In this document: positions 9,145 through 17,210 of the stretch, one piece after another
How the letters are laid out: every line of letters starts with the position of its first letter
Numbering within the stretch: position 1 is the first letter of the stretch
Assembly: GCF_029338235.1 (NCBI RefSeq)
Contig: NZ_CP119785.1
Span: 1,798,001-1,862,000 of the forward strand
Direction of reading: 5' to 3'
Source: Haloarcula rara
GTDB taxonomy: Archaea > Halobacteriota > Halobacteria > Halobacteriales > Haloarculaceae
DNA: 64,000 nt
Notes under the pieces: model-generated
Database searches by the model: none
What the model was told of the DNA's origin: nothing
What the model saw: only the letters and a program-made list of their open reading frames with translations
Made by a program: the position numbers and the translations under genes

Positions 9145-9807
9145 GTGATAGTCACATTTCACATAGAGACAGGGTTCCTTCGAGAGGCCGCGGGGCGACT
9201 CCCCGACGGGGCCGTCTCGATACAGCGGCTGCACCGCACCGAGGGTGGCTGCCGGGCGGCAGTCTGGGTCGACGTCGCCGACCGTGACACCATCGACACG
9301 GCGCTGGCCACCGACGACACCGCCGGCCCGACGTCACATCTGGGGCCGGAGGCAGAGGGGCACTGGTACGTCATCACGACGGTTGACGAACCGCTCGATG
9401 CGATGAGTCGCGGGTTGCTGACCGCCGACGGGATGCTGGTGCGGGCCGACCTCATAGAGGACGAATGGGTCGTTCAGGCCCGGTTCCCCGACCGCAGTTC
9501 CTTGCTCACGTTCCGCGAGGACCTCGTCGCCGACGGCTTCGACGTGGAAGTCAAGCAGATGCGCGAGGACGAGGACGAGGCGTCGACGCAGTTCGGCGTG
9601 ACCGACCCACAGCGGGAGGTCCTGCTGCTCGCGCTGGAGCGGGGCTACTACACGGTCCCCCGCAACGCCTCGCTCTCGGACCTGGCCGCACAGCTGGACA
9701 TCTCCAGCCAGGCCGCTTCTGAGCGGCTCCGGCGGGGGACCCAGACGCTCGTCGCGAACACGCTGGCTGCGCCCGCGCGCCCGTCTATCGGGTCACACCA
9801 GCACTGA
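9145..9807 (+). CDS. Bat-type helix-turn-helix regulator (HTH_10)
   Basis: 220 residues, GTG start. The C-terminal part (about residues 152-205) is an HTH_10 (bacterioopsin activator) domain: a TDPQREVLLLALERGYY entry, then SLSDLAAQLDISSQAASERL. The N-terminal 150 residues resemble the BAT-associated domain found before HTH_10. There is no PAS or GAF domain, so the input is unclear. The family regulates transcription in haloarchaea, often in response to light, oxygen or metabolism. It stands alone, followed by the HalOD1-like gene. Confidence 0.88.
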   Translation: MIVTFHIETGFLREAAGRLPDGAVSIQRLHRTEGGCRAAVWVDVADRDTIDTALATDDTAGPTSHLGPEAEGHWYVITTVDEPLDAMSRGLLTADGMLVRADLIEDEWVVQARFPDRSSLLTFREDLVADGFDVEVKQMREDEDEASTQFGVTDPQREVLLLALERGYYTVPRNASLSDLAAQLDISSQAASERLRRGTQTLVANTLAAPARPSIGSHQH

Positions 9808-9943
9808 AACCGGAACACACAGGGGTCGTCGCCGACGGCAGCGACCTCAGGGGGGTCACCAGCCGCTGCTCCATCTCTCGGGTTGTTTCACGCTCTGAAA
9901 CCGCTCGTACCACGTTATATGAGTAAGGTGTGTACATCTGCAT

Positions 9944-10210
9944 ATGAAATCGGAGAACGGAACAGTGTACATGATACGGGGTCACGACGACGACGAGTGG
10001 GTCAGCCCCGAACCTGCAGAGGCCGTCATCACCGAGGCGCTGTTCGACGCGACCGACCTCACCGAGGACGACATCGACTACATCGGCTCGTACGTCGACG
10101 CGGCGAAGCTGCGGGCCGTCGTCGGCGACGGCGACGACGACACGATCACGTTCGACGTCGAGGGCAACGAGATCACGGTGACGGCCGGCGGCGACGTGAC
10201 AGTGGCCTGA
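9944..10210 (+). CDS. HalOD1-like small output-domain protein
   Basis: 88 residues. Acidic, with an EAVITEAL entry, a DIDYIGSYVDAAKL middle and a C-terminal TFDVEGNEITVT beta pair, which resembles the HalOD1 output domain. The domain is widespread in haloarchaea, alone or fused to response regulators, with unknown biochemical activity. A TATA-like gttatatga at 9914-9922 fits a leaderless ATG at 9944. Family assignment is by eye. Confidence 0.65.
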   Translation: MKSENGTVYMIRGHDDDEWVSPEPAEAVITEALFDATDLTEDDIDYIGSYVDAAKLRAVVGDGDDDTITFDVEGNEITVTAGGDVTVA

Positions 10211-10255
10211 TCGCCATCCAGTACGCATATATTTCCACGCGGTGACCCGCCGGCT

Positions 10256-10642
10256 GTGACCCGAGTCGCGCTCATCGCCCACGACGACGAGAAGCCGACG
10301 ATGATAGACCTCGTCGAAGCATACGAGGACGTTCTCTCGACGTTCGAGCTGGTCGCGACTGGCACGACCGGCCAGCGCATCGCGACCGAGACGAGCCTGG
10401 ACGTCGAACGCAAGGAGAGCGGCCCCGTCGGCGGGGACACGCAGATCGGTGCGGAGGTCGTCGAGGGCGAGGTCGACGGTGTCGTCTTCCTGCGGGACCC
10501 GATGACGGCCCAGCCACACGAGCCGGACATCGGGGCCCTGATTCGTATCTGTGACGTCCACGACGTGCCGCTGGCGACGTGTCGGTCGGCCGGTGAGTAC
10601 GTCATCGAGGGACTCGCCCGCGACGCCGACGCGGCTACTTAA
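10256..10642 (+). CDS. mgsA: Methylglyoxal synthase
   Basis: 128 residues, GTG start. Converts dihydroxyacetone phosphate to methylglyoxal and phosphate. Visible motifs: LIAHDDEKP at the N-terminus (catalytic region), TGTTGQRI (phosphate binding), [11 protein letters not shown] and [15 protein letters not shown]. Length fits the family. It converges on queC, with a duplicated queC tail between the stops. Confidence 0.93.
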   Translation: MTRVALIAHDDEKPTMIDLVEAYEDVLSTFELVATGTTGQRIATETSLDVERKESGPVGGDTQIGAEVVEGEVDGVVFLRDPMTAQPHEPDIGALIRICDVHDVPLATCRSAGEYVIEGLARDADAAT

Positions 10643-10702
10643 TCCCGGTAGTCGGGCCGCTGTTCGTACTCGATAGGGTCTCGCCCGGCGCCGTGGCCCA
10701 CC
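10643..10702 (-). repeat. Duplicated copy of the queC 3' end
   Basis: 21 bases at 10664-10684 match 10728-10748 inside queC exactly, 64 nt apart. Read on the minus strand the copy encodes [14 protein letters not shown] and a stop, against RDPIEYDRRPDHTA at the true QueC end. The rest of the copy has diverged. It looks like a local duplication or a recombination scar from a related queC. Confidence 0.75.
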
Positions 10703-11401
10703 TCAGGCGGTGTGGTCCGGGCGCCGGTCGTACTCGATAGGGTCTCGCTCGTCCAGTGCCTGGAACGCCCCCAGCCGGAACGCACAGGCGTCACAGGTCC
10801 CACACGCGGGTTCGTCGCTTCGATAGCAGCTCCACGTGTCTTCGTAGGGCACGCCCAGGTCCAGGCCGCGCTCGGCGATGTCGGTCTTCGACCACTCGAC
10901 GAAGGGGGCCAGCAGTTCGATATCGGTGTCGGGTTTCGTCCCCACGTCGACGACCTGCTGGAACGCCTCGAAGAAGGCGGGCCGGCAGTCGGGATAGCCC
11001 GAGAAGTCCTCGCTGTGGGCACCGATAAACACCGCCGTACAGTCGCTGGCCTCGGCGTACGAAACGGCCATCGAGAGTAGATTGGCGTTCCTGAAGGGGA
11101 CGTAGGAACTGGGAATCTCGTCGCTGTCAGTGTCGGCTTCTTCGACGGCCATCTCGTCGTCGGTGAGCGACGAGCCGCCGATCTGCTGGAGGTGGCTCGT
11201 CTCGACGTGACAGAGGTCGGCCGCGTCGACGTGGTCCGCGAGTGCGCGGGCACAGTCGTACTCGCGCTGTTCGGTGTTCTGGCCGTAACTCGTGTGGAGG
11301 AGATACAGCTCGTCGTAGCCGCGTGCCTGTGCCTCGTAGGCCGCCGTGGCGCTGTCCATGCCGCCGGAGGCGAGCACGACAGCGCGGTCGTTGGTGGTCA
11401 T
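10703..11401 (-). CDS. queC: 7-cyano-7-deazaguanine synthase
   Basis: 232 residues. ATP-dependent conversion of 7-carboxy-7-deazaguanine to preQ0, the precursor of archaeosine in archaeal tRNA. The PP-loop motif ASGGMDSATA is near residue 13. Zinc-binding cysteines lie in CYRSDEPACGTCDAC near the C-terminus. ATG at 11401 is chosen because the product then begins MTTNDRAVVLASGG; 17 upstream codons are open but unlike the family. Downstream of queE with a 19-nt gap, completing the queD-queE-queC order. Confidence 0.95.
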   Translation of the reverse strand: MTTNDRAVVLASGGMDSATAAYEAQARGYDELYLLHTSYGQNTEQREYDCARALADHVDAADLCHVETSHLQQIGGSSLTDDEMAVEEADTDSDEIPSSYVPFRNANLLSMAVSYAEASDCTAVFIGAHSEDFSGYPDCRPAFFEAFQQVVDVGTKPDTDIELLAPFVEWSKTDIAERGLDLGVPYEDTWSCYRSDEPACGTCDACAFRLGAFQALDERDPIEYDRRPDHTA

Positions 11402-11420
11402 AATTGTCGGGAGTGGGTGT

Positions 11421-12206
11421 CTAGGTGCCCGGCGCGTCGTTCCAGAGGTCAACGTGGAGCCGCGGCGTGTACCGGTACCCGTACTCCAGGGCCAGGTCCG
11501 CGACGACGCGGCGGCTCTCGTCCAGCTGGTCGCGGGTCTGTCCTTCCGGCATCAACAGGACCGCCTCGTCGGGGACGGGCGCGTCGGCCGCCCCGCGTAC
11601 GTCCTCGACCAGCGCCTCGATTTCGGTCATGTCCTCGGGTCCGGTGACGACGAACTTTAGCTGGGTCTCGTACTTCTCGACGAAGGTCGCCAGCACGTCC
11701 ACGTCGAGCCGGCGGTCCTCGTGGCGGTCGGCCCACTCGCCGTCGCCCTTCGGGTCCCGCTCGGGGGTGGGCGTGCTCGATTCGAGTTTGGGACTCACGC
11801 TCGCCAGGTCGATAGGGGCGTCGGCGGAGATGGTACCGTTGGTCTCGACGGTCGTGTGGTACCCCCGGTCGGCGAGCGCCTCCAGCAGGTCCGCGCTTTT
11901 CTCGTGGACCAGCGGTTCGCCGCCGGTCAGGACGACGTGGTCGGCGTCGTACTCGGCCACCGCGGCGACGATATCGTCGACGCCGTACCAGTCGCCCGTG
12001 GGCTCCCAGGAGGTGTGATAGGAGTCACAGAACCAGCACCGGAGGTTACAGCCGCTCGTGCGGACGAAGACGCTCGGTACGCCGGCCAGTCGCCCTTCGC
12101 CCTGGAGCGAGCAGAACAGCTCGTTGATGGGGAGGTCACCTTCGGCTGCGTCCGCACTTCGCTCGACAGCCTCGTCCAGCCCGTCGGTGTCGCTGGCGAC
12201 CGGCAT
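11421..12206 (-). CDS. queE: 7-carboxy-7-deazaguanine synthase (radical SAM)
   Basis: 261 residues. Radical SAM enzyme turning 6-carboxytetrahydropterin into 7-carboxy-7-deazaguanine. The cluster motif CNLRCWFC lies near residue 54, a CxxxCxxC variant usual for QueE. TGGEPLVH and VETNGT motifs follow. The ATG at 12206 shares one base with the queD stop (TGATG), so the genes are coupled. Confidence 0.95.
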   Translation of the reverse strand: MPVASDTDGLDEAVERSADAAEGDLPINELFCSLQGEGRLAGVPSVFVRTSGCNLRCWFCDSYHTSWEPTGDWYGVDDIVAAVAEYDADHVVLTGGEPLVHEKSADLLEALADRGYHTTVETNGTISADAPIDLASVSPKLESSTPTPERDPKGDGEWADRHEDRRLDVDVLATFVEKYETQLKFVVTGPEDMTEIEALVEDVRGAADAPVPDEAVLLMPEGQTRDQLDESRRVVADLALEYGYRYTPRLHVDLWNDAPGT

Positions 12207-12655
12207 CAGCGGGTACAGAGTTCGCTGGTCTCCCGAACCGTCACGCGCACGTCCGAGACGGTGTCCGGGAGCCGGTCGGTCAGCCGCGATTCCAGCACGG
12301 TGGCCATCACTTCGGCCGTAGGCGGATGGTCCAGCACCACCAGCGCGTCGCCGTCGCCGCTCGCCTCGAAGGCCTCGACCAGCGGGTCGCCGTCCTCGAC
12401 CAGGAAGCGGTGGTCCCACTCGTCGATGACGCTCGTGACCTCGCCTTTGTCGACGACCCACCCCTCCTCGGTGAGCTCGCCCGAGAGCCGGACGGTGACC
12501 TCGTAGTTGTGGCCGTGGGGGCGCGAGCACTTCCCGTCGTGGTGCATGAGCCGGTGACCCGCCGAGATGCGGATGGGTCGGTCACCGCCGACGACGAGCG
12601 CTCGCTCACCCGCCGCGGCGACGGGGTCCGCCGACTGCGATATTCGCTGGGGCAT
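12206..12655 (-). CDS. queD: 6-carboxytetrahydropterin synthase (QueD family)
   Basis: 149 residues. First gene of the deazaguanine operon. Zinc-binding histidines are seen in SAGHRL and in CSRPHGHNYEV, with the catalytic Cys in CSRPHGH. The WDHRFLVE motif and a C-terminal ETSELCTR also fit. It acts on dihydroneopterin triphosphate. A 12-residue N-terminal extension precedes the core. A divergent gene starts 77 nt away on the other strand. Confidence 0.94.
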   Translation of the reverse strand: MPQRISQSADPVAAAGERALVVGGDRPIRISAGHRLMHHDGKCSRPHGHNYEVTVRLSGELTEEGWVVDKGEVTSVIDEWDHRFLVEDGDPLVEAFEASGDGDALVVLDHPPTAEVMATVLESRLTDRLPDTVSDVRVTVRETSELCTR

Positions 12656-12732
12656 ATCCTGTGATTATCGGACGCCGACATAAGTCGTTCGGCAGGCCCG
12701 GACCGTGGGAGTTTGGCACAAACGATAGGACG

Positions 12733-13446
12733 ATGGAGTCCACAGAGGCGTCTATGACCCGAGACGCCGTCGAGCAGGGGTTCGAGCGCTACCTCTCGGA
12801 CCTCGTAGACGAGACGTACGAGGCCTTCGACGTGGCGGCCGTGCTTCGTGGGTCCCGAAGCGGCAGTTCCCGCGCGGTGAGCAAGCTCCTGAAGAACAGC
12901 CGGCCGCTGGAACGACACGTCGTTCGCCCGAAGCTCCGCGAGTACCAGCGGACCATCCTCCGGCAGTTCGACCCAGTGCTGGACTACGCCGCCGACACCG
13001 ATTCGGACTTTGCGGCCTACGCCGACGAGGTGCTCGCCCGGGACCTCTACTGGGACACGCTCAGGCGGGATATCCGCGGGCAGCGCCGCGAGGAAATCAG
13101 GGAGCGGCTGCTGGCTCGCCAGCGGGCCTTCGGCGACGCCCTTGCGCCGCTGGTGGCGGCCGACAGCGACGACTTCTTCGGGGCTGTGGTCGCGGCCTAC
13201 GACCGCGAGGCGGCGCTGTCGATGGTCGAGGAGCACTTCGTGTTCACCACGCCGCTGCAGGAGGAACGGGAGGCCTTCGCCTTCGAGCTGGCTATCGACC
13301 CCGGCGACGTCCTGGGCGGGCTCGCTCGCGCGCTCCCGAACCTGGAAGTCGACTTCACTGACGAGGCGCTGCGGTCGATGCGCCGGGCCGAGAAGCGGGT
13401 CATCCCGCAGGCGAAGACGGACATCGAGCAAGCCTACGAATCGTAG
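12733..13446 (+). CDS. Conserved haloarchaeal protein, unknown function
   Basis: 237 residues from ATG 12733 (MESTEAS); ATG 12754 is an alternative. Strongly charged and mostly helical in appearance, rich in Arg and Glu, with no signal peptide, membrane segment or metal motif that I can name. Its 3' end overlaps the convergent DICT gene by 13 nt. The good reading frame and haloarchaeal codon bias support a real gene. Confidence 0.7.
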   Translation: MESTEASMTRDAVEQGFERYLSDLVDETYEAFDVAAVLRGSRSGSSRAVSKLLKNSRPLERHVVRPKLREYQRTILRQFDPVLDYAADTDSDFAAYADEVLARDLYWDTLRRDIRGQRREEIRERLLARQRAFGDALAPLVAADSDDFFGAVVAAYDREAALSMVEEHFVFTTPLQEEREAFAFELAIDPGDVLGGLARALPNLEVDFTDEALRSMRRAEKRVIPQAKTDIEQAYES

Positions 13447-14150
13447 CTACTGACGGCTTTGAACGCCTCTTCGACGAGCGCCTCGTTGTACGTCCACAGG
13501 CCCCGGTAGCGACCGCCGTCGGTCTCGCGGGCGATGAGCGCGCAGTTCTGGGCGCCGCTGTCGCCGTCGTCGAACAGGATGAACCAGTAACGGTCCCGCT
13601 CGCCGTTTCCTGTGTGGAGCGTCAGCGGCGTGTCCGTGAGTGGGTCCCCCGTGACCCCGCCGGGGACGTACAGATGGATGTCGATATCGGTCGTCGACAG
13701 CTCCTGGTAGACGGTTCGCTGTGCCTCGAACGCGTCGGCGCGCTGGAACCCCGCGTGGAGGCGGCCGTGGCCGGTACGCCACGCCCGGTCTTCCAGCTCG
13801 CGGGACGTGGCAAGCAGCTGCCGGCGGTCAAGCGAGACGAAGACGGTGTCGTCGAGCAGTTCGTACACGATACGGTGTTTCCGGGCGAGCGAGTCCAGGT
13901 CCTCCGGGCGGCGGATCGGCGGGGTGAGAAAGGAAAGCAGGTCCGCGAGCGAGAGCGCCCCCTGGAACTCCCCGTTGTCTCTGACGATGACGAAGGCCTC
14001 GCTACTGATAGCCGGGAGCTGCCGGTGGTCGACGGTCAGGTTGCGCGTCGCCAGCACGTCCGCGAGTTCGCTCCCGCTATCGTCGGGCGCGTAGACGATG
14101 ACCTGCTTTTGCCGGCTGGCGACGTCCGAGAGAATCCGCCCGAAGCTCAT
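13434..14150 (-). CDS. DICT sensory domain protein
   Basis: 238 residues. A sensory DICT-type domain: AFVIVRDNGEFQGAL, then DLLSFLTPPIRRP, and later YWFILFDDG and a final YRGLWTYN. DICT domains occur with diguanylate cyclases and two-component proteins in bacteria; in haloarchaea they stand next to DUF7344 regulators, as here. The ATG at 14150 overlaps the stop of the upstream winged-helix gene by one base. The ligand is unknown. Confidence 0.8.
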   Translation of the reverse strand: MSFGRILSDVASRQKQVIVYAPDDSGSELADVLATRNLTVDHRQLPAISSEAFVIVRDNGEFQGALSLADLLSFLTPPIRRPEDLDSLARKHRIVYELLDDTVFVSLDRRQLLATSRELEDRAWRTGHGRLHAGFQRADAFEAQRTVYQELSTTDIDIHLYVPGGVTGDPLTDTPLTLHTGNGERDRYWFILFDDGDSGAQNCALIARETDGGRYRGLWTYNEALVEEAFKAVSSYDS

Positions 14151-14548
14151 CAGGCGAGTTCGGTCTCCGCGACCGCCGAGTCGTACTCTCCGGCGAACGC
14201 CACCAGCTCCTCGATCGGCTCCGGATAGGTGGTGCGCGCTATCTCCTCGTCTTCGTAGGTGACGAGCCCGGCGTCGGCCAGCAGCGGGAGGTGGGCGTGG
14301 ACGAGTTCTATCTTGACTTTCGCCCACTCGTCTGGTCCCGCGGGCCCGTCGGTGGTGCTCTGCCAGCCGACGAGGATATCGGTGAGTTCGTCCAGCGTCA
14401 TCGCCGACTCGGCCGGCAACGCCGCCAGTAGACGGCGTCGTTCGCTGCTGGCCAGCGCCCTGAAGAGGTCGTCGGGCGGCGGGTAGTCGACGTCACTACT
14501 GCTGGCGGAGAAATCCAGCTCGGTCGCCTGGTTTTCCTTGGCGGTCAT
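14150..14548 (-). CDS. DUF7344-type winged-helix regulator
   Basis: 132 residues. LFRALASSERRRLLAAL followed by a MTLDELTDIL segment and a KIELVHAHLPLLADAGLV recognition wing matches the haloarchaeal DUF7344 winged-helix family. It probably binds DNA and works with the DICT protein encoded just downstream (TGATG overlap). An AT-rich atatatt at about 14583-14589 lies 35 nt before the ATG and may be its TATA box. Confidence 0.82.
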   Translation of the reverse strand: MTAKENQATELDFSASSSDVDYPPPDDLFRALASSERRRLLAALPAESAMTLDELTDILVGWQSTTDGPAGPDEWAKVKIELVHAHLPLLADAGLVTYEDEEIARTTYPEPIEELVAFAGEYDSAVAETELA

Positions 14549-14975
14549 GGTATCGTTGTCTCCGTTTTGACTGACACCGCTAATATATGTTATTCAAAAA
14601 GAATTATTGGCTTACCGTCCTACTGGTGGCAGATAGTTACCGGCACTGCACCAGTACTGTCGCGCGCAGTCGGCACGAAGGAGGGTTTCTGAACGTCTTG
14701 GACGGATCGCCGATACCGCGTGTGATGTCACATATCTCACCGGAATGAACCGGTTACTGTGGCGTGCGCGCCCGAGGCGGTGGCGATTCGTCCACCCGCG
14801 GCCGTGTGACTGTGGGGCGCCCAGGCGCGACGCGGGTTGAGTCGAACGAATGGGCGGGCGTCCGGTCGCTAGTGTCGGGTCCGAACGGCTCGAACCCGGC
14901 GACAGCTGACTCGACGACTCGTACCTTCGACTCGCAGTGTCTCACCGGTGTCGGAACTCCGTTCGACCGCTCGGG

Positions 14976-15086
14976 CTACTGCCAGGCGTCGAGTTCGACG
15001 ACGGCGTCCGAGGAGAGCCACTCGCCGTCGTGTTCGCTCTGCAGAATTGCGCGCTGGTCTTGCTCTTCGTAGCGTACTTCGTCCAT
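14976..15086 (-). CDS. 36-residue acidic protein (tentative small gene)
   Basis: An ATG-to-TAG frame of 36 residues on the minus strand, starting MDEVRYEEQD and ending VVELDAWQ. The composition is typical haloarchaeal (acidic, with a single Trp pair), and the pattern of a WLSSDAVVEL ending resembles small haloarchaeal proteins annotated as DUFs of about 40-60 residues. A weak AT-rich element (caatatc) lies about 25-30 nt upstream. It sits in a gene-poor stretch, which makes a chance frame less likely but not excluded. Confidence 0.5.
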   Translation of the reverse strand: MDEVRYEEQDQRAILQSEHDGEWLSSDAVVELDAWQ

Positions 15087-15250
15087 CTGTACGTTATCCG
15101 TCGCGATATTGGGACTTGTCCACATCCCCTAACTAGTGGGGTAGCTCGCTGGCCGCTGGACCGAAACCGCATGGCTGCGTGCAAACGGCACAGCACCTGG
15201 CGGTGAGGGATTGCTCCCAACGAACCGCGAGCGGTCGCGAGGAGCGACAG
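15087..15250. other. Non-coding stretch before the tRNA region
   Basis: I see no supported gene here. The same applies to 14590-14975, apart from scattered short frames with poor composition. The last part (about 15200-15250) is rich in CGAG and GCGAC words like the palindrome chains but has no clean hairpin. Confidence 0.5.
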
Positions 15251-15272
15251 CGGGCGGCGAGGGATTCGAACC
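15251..15272. repeat. Copy of the tRNA-Arg 3' end (possible att-site remnant)
   Basis: 22 bases at 15251-15272 match the last 22 bases of tRNA-Arg at 15431-15452, same orientation and exactly 180 bp apart. A partial inverted match to the core (TTCGAA region) lies at about 15328-15345. tRNA 3' ends are common integrase targets, so this may be the scar of a lost element, but no integrase is in the window. Confidence 0.6.
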
Positions 15273-15430
15273 GAGTGGAGACATTCCGGGTCACTCGCTC
15301 CGCTCGTTTCCCGGGCTGTGGCTCCCCGGGTTCGAATCCACGGGCCGTTTGCACGGCTCACTGTTGTTCGCGGTTTCACCGCTCACTACTCCGAGACGTT
15401 CTCCGGTCACGTCTCGCAATCGCCGGCAAA

Positions 15431-15503
15431 CGGGCGGCGAGGGATTCGAACCCCCGACCATCTGGTCCGGAACCAGGCGTTCTGTCCACTGAACTAGCCA
15501 CCC
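15431..15503 (-). tRNA. tRNA-Arg (anticodon CCG)
   Basis: The minus strand folds as a standard cloverleaf: acceptor GGGTGGC with GCCGCCC and discriminator G, D arm GTTC/GAAC, anticodon loop TTCCGGA giving CCG, T arm GGGGG-TTCGAAT-CCCTC. One mismatch is seen at the top of the anticodon stem (C-A). No intron is visible. CCA is not encoded. The anticodon reads CGG, a major Arg codon in a high-GC genome. Confidence 0.93.
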
Positions 15504-15537
15504 ACGACCGCCACAGGAACACGAAAACGACGTCAGC

Positions 15538-16119
15538 TTACGGGGATTCGCTCGTCTCGAGAGTGAACTCCTCGGTGGGGTAGGCCACACAGGTCAGGCA
15601 GTAGCCGTCCTCCATGTCGTCGTCCATCAGCGAGTCGTTGTTGCTGTGGCGGATGTACTCCTCGGCGGGCCCGTCGGTAATCTGGCCCGCACAGGAGATA
15701 CACTGCCCCTCGCGGCAGGCGTAGGGGAGGTCCCACCCCTCCTCTTCGCCGGCCTCGAGCAGGTTCTCGTTGCTGGCGACCTCGATGGTCTCTCCCTCTT
15801 TCGCGAACTCGATTTCGTAGTACTCGACCTCGTCGTCGGCGATATCGTCGGGGTCGAAGCCGGCTTCTTCCTCTTCTGCCTCGGACTCGCCGAGTTCGCC
15901 CTCGGCCTCGCCGGCCGGAATCGCCGCCGCGCTGCCGCCACCGATACCGCGGTTGTACGGCTCCGGGAAGTCGGTCTCCGGAACCGATGCGGCCCGCTGT
16001 TCGAGGACCTCCTGCGAGATGTCCTCCGGTGCCTCCCAGCCGGTCCCCTTCGCGTAGTGTAAGGCTACGACGATGAGGGTAAGCGTGAGCCCGGAGAGGA
16101 CGCCTACGAGTGATACCAT
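15538..16119 (-). CDS. Membrane-anchored 2Fe-2S ferredoxin
   Basis: 193 residues. An N-terminal hydrophobic segment (about residues 4-22) is followed by an acidic linker (to about residue 95) and a plant-type [2Fe-2S] domain. Cluster cysteines are in CREGQCISC and a later CLTC motif. The linker and anchor are unusual compared with soluble halophilic ferredoxins, so it may carry electrons at the membrane surface. The stop is 35 nt from the tRNA 5' end. Confidence 0.88.
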   Translation of the reverse strand: MVSLVGVLSGLTLTLIVVALHYAKGTGWEAPEDISQEVLEQRAASVPETDFPEPYNRGIGGGSAAAIPAGEAEGELGESEAEEEEAGFDPDDIADDEVEYYEIEFAKEGETIEVASNENLLEAGEEEGWDLPYACREGQCISCAGQITDGPAEEYIRHSNNDSLMDDDMEDGYCLTCVAYPTEEFTLETSESP

Positions 16120-16222
16120 ATCGGTGGCTTTGGAGTACTGATTTAATTAGCTGTTGTTTTTTCGGTCGCCGCAGTGTCCCGATACCGGTGCGGGGCCGGC
16201 ATTCGCGAATCTGCGGTTCTCC

Positions 16223-17122
16223 TCACTCCCGCCGGGGAACCTCGTGGCGACCGAAGCCGTAGCGCAACCGGTTGGCGAGCCGTCGCGAGAAGCGGCCGTC
16301 GTCGGCCCGCGAGCCGAAGCGCTCACCGAGCGCCTGGTAGATGAGCGGCACCGGCACTTCCTGTTCCAGTGCCTCCTGGACGGTCCAGGTCCCGGTGGAA
16401 CCGCCCTCGACTCGGTCGGCCACGTCGCCCAGGTCCGTCCCTTCCTCGCGGAACGCCTCCTCGCACAGTTCCAGCAGCCACGAGCGGATGACGGCGCCGT
16501 TGTTCCACGTGCGCGCGACGGCTTCGAGGTCGAGGTCGTAGCGGCCGTTGGCCAGCAGTTCGAACCCCTCGCCGTAGGTCTGCATCAGCGCGTACTCGAC
16601 GCCGTTGTGGACCATCTTCACGTAGTGGCCCGAGCCGGCGGGTCCCATGCGGTCGTGGCCCTCGGGCCCGGTCGCGACGGCGTCGAAGACCGGGACGAGC
16701 TCGTCGTAGGCCCACTGCTTGCCGCCGACCATCAGCGAGAAGCCCAGCTCCGCACCTGCGGGTCCGCCGGAGGTCCCGCAGTCGAGATACGCCGCCTCGG
16801 TCTTCGCCGCTCGGCGAATCGAGTCCTCGAAGTGTGAGTTGCCCCCGTCGACCACGACGTCGTTGCGGTCGACGTGCGGTTCCAGTTCGTCAAGCGCCGC
16901 ATCGACGGGGTCACCGGCGGGGACCATCAGCCAGATGCGCTTGTCGCCCGACAGCGACTGTGCGAGGTCCGGGATAGAGTCCGCCGGCCGTGCCCCCGCG
17001 TCGGCGGCGTCGGCCACCGCTTCCTCGTCGATATCGAAGACGACCACGTCGTGACCCGCGTCCAGCACGCGGTCGACGACGATGCGTCCCATGCGTCCGA
17101 GTCCGATGACGCCTAGTTCCAT
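16223..17122 (-). CDS. gnd: 6-phosphogluconate dehydrogenase, decarboxylating (short form)
   Basis: 299 residues. N-terminal Rossmann motif GLGRMG at residues 7-12, then VVDGGNSHFEDS and a catalytic region GPAGSGHYVKMVHNGVEY. The protein matches the short NAD-preferring GndA/YqeC-type enzymes of about 300 residues rather than the 470-residue form. It makes ribulose 5-phosphate and CO2 in the oxidative pentose phosphate pathway used by haloarchaea. Divergent from the aminopeptidase gene. Confidence 0.92.
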   Translation of the reverse strand: MELGVIGLGRMGRIVVDRVLDAGHDVVVFDIDEEAVADAADAGARPADSIPDLAQSLSGDKRIWLMVPAGDPVDAALDELEPHVDRNDVVVDGGNSHFEDSIRRAAKTEAAYLDCGTSGGPAGAELGFSLMVGGKQWAYDELVPVFDAVATGPEGHDRMGPAGSGHYVKMVHNGVEYALMQTYGEGFELLANGRYDLDLEAVARTWNNGAVIRSWLLELCEEAFREEGTDLGDVADRVEGGSTGTWTVQEALEQEVPVPLIYQALGERFGSRADDGRFSRRLANRLRYGFGRHEVPRRE

Positions 17123-17210
17123 ACTCTGGCCTCAGCGAGCGGGCAGGTAGGGATTGCGGTTCGGGCCGCCGGGCGGTACCCTTTCGACCCCGGCCACCCT
17201 CTCCCCGTCC

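Noticed and set aside
14764..15072. 102-codon plus-strand frame before the tRNA
   Set aside because: Ser/Arg/Thr-rich composition unlike haloarchaeal proteins; it overlaps a more plausible small gene on the other strand.
15328..15345. T-arm-like sequence GGGTTCGAATCC on the plus strand
   Set aside because: The flanking bases do not form a T stem and no cloverleaf can be drawn, so it is not a second tRNA.
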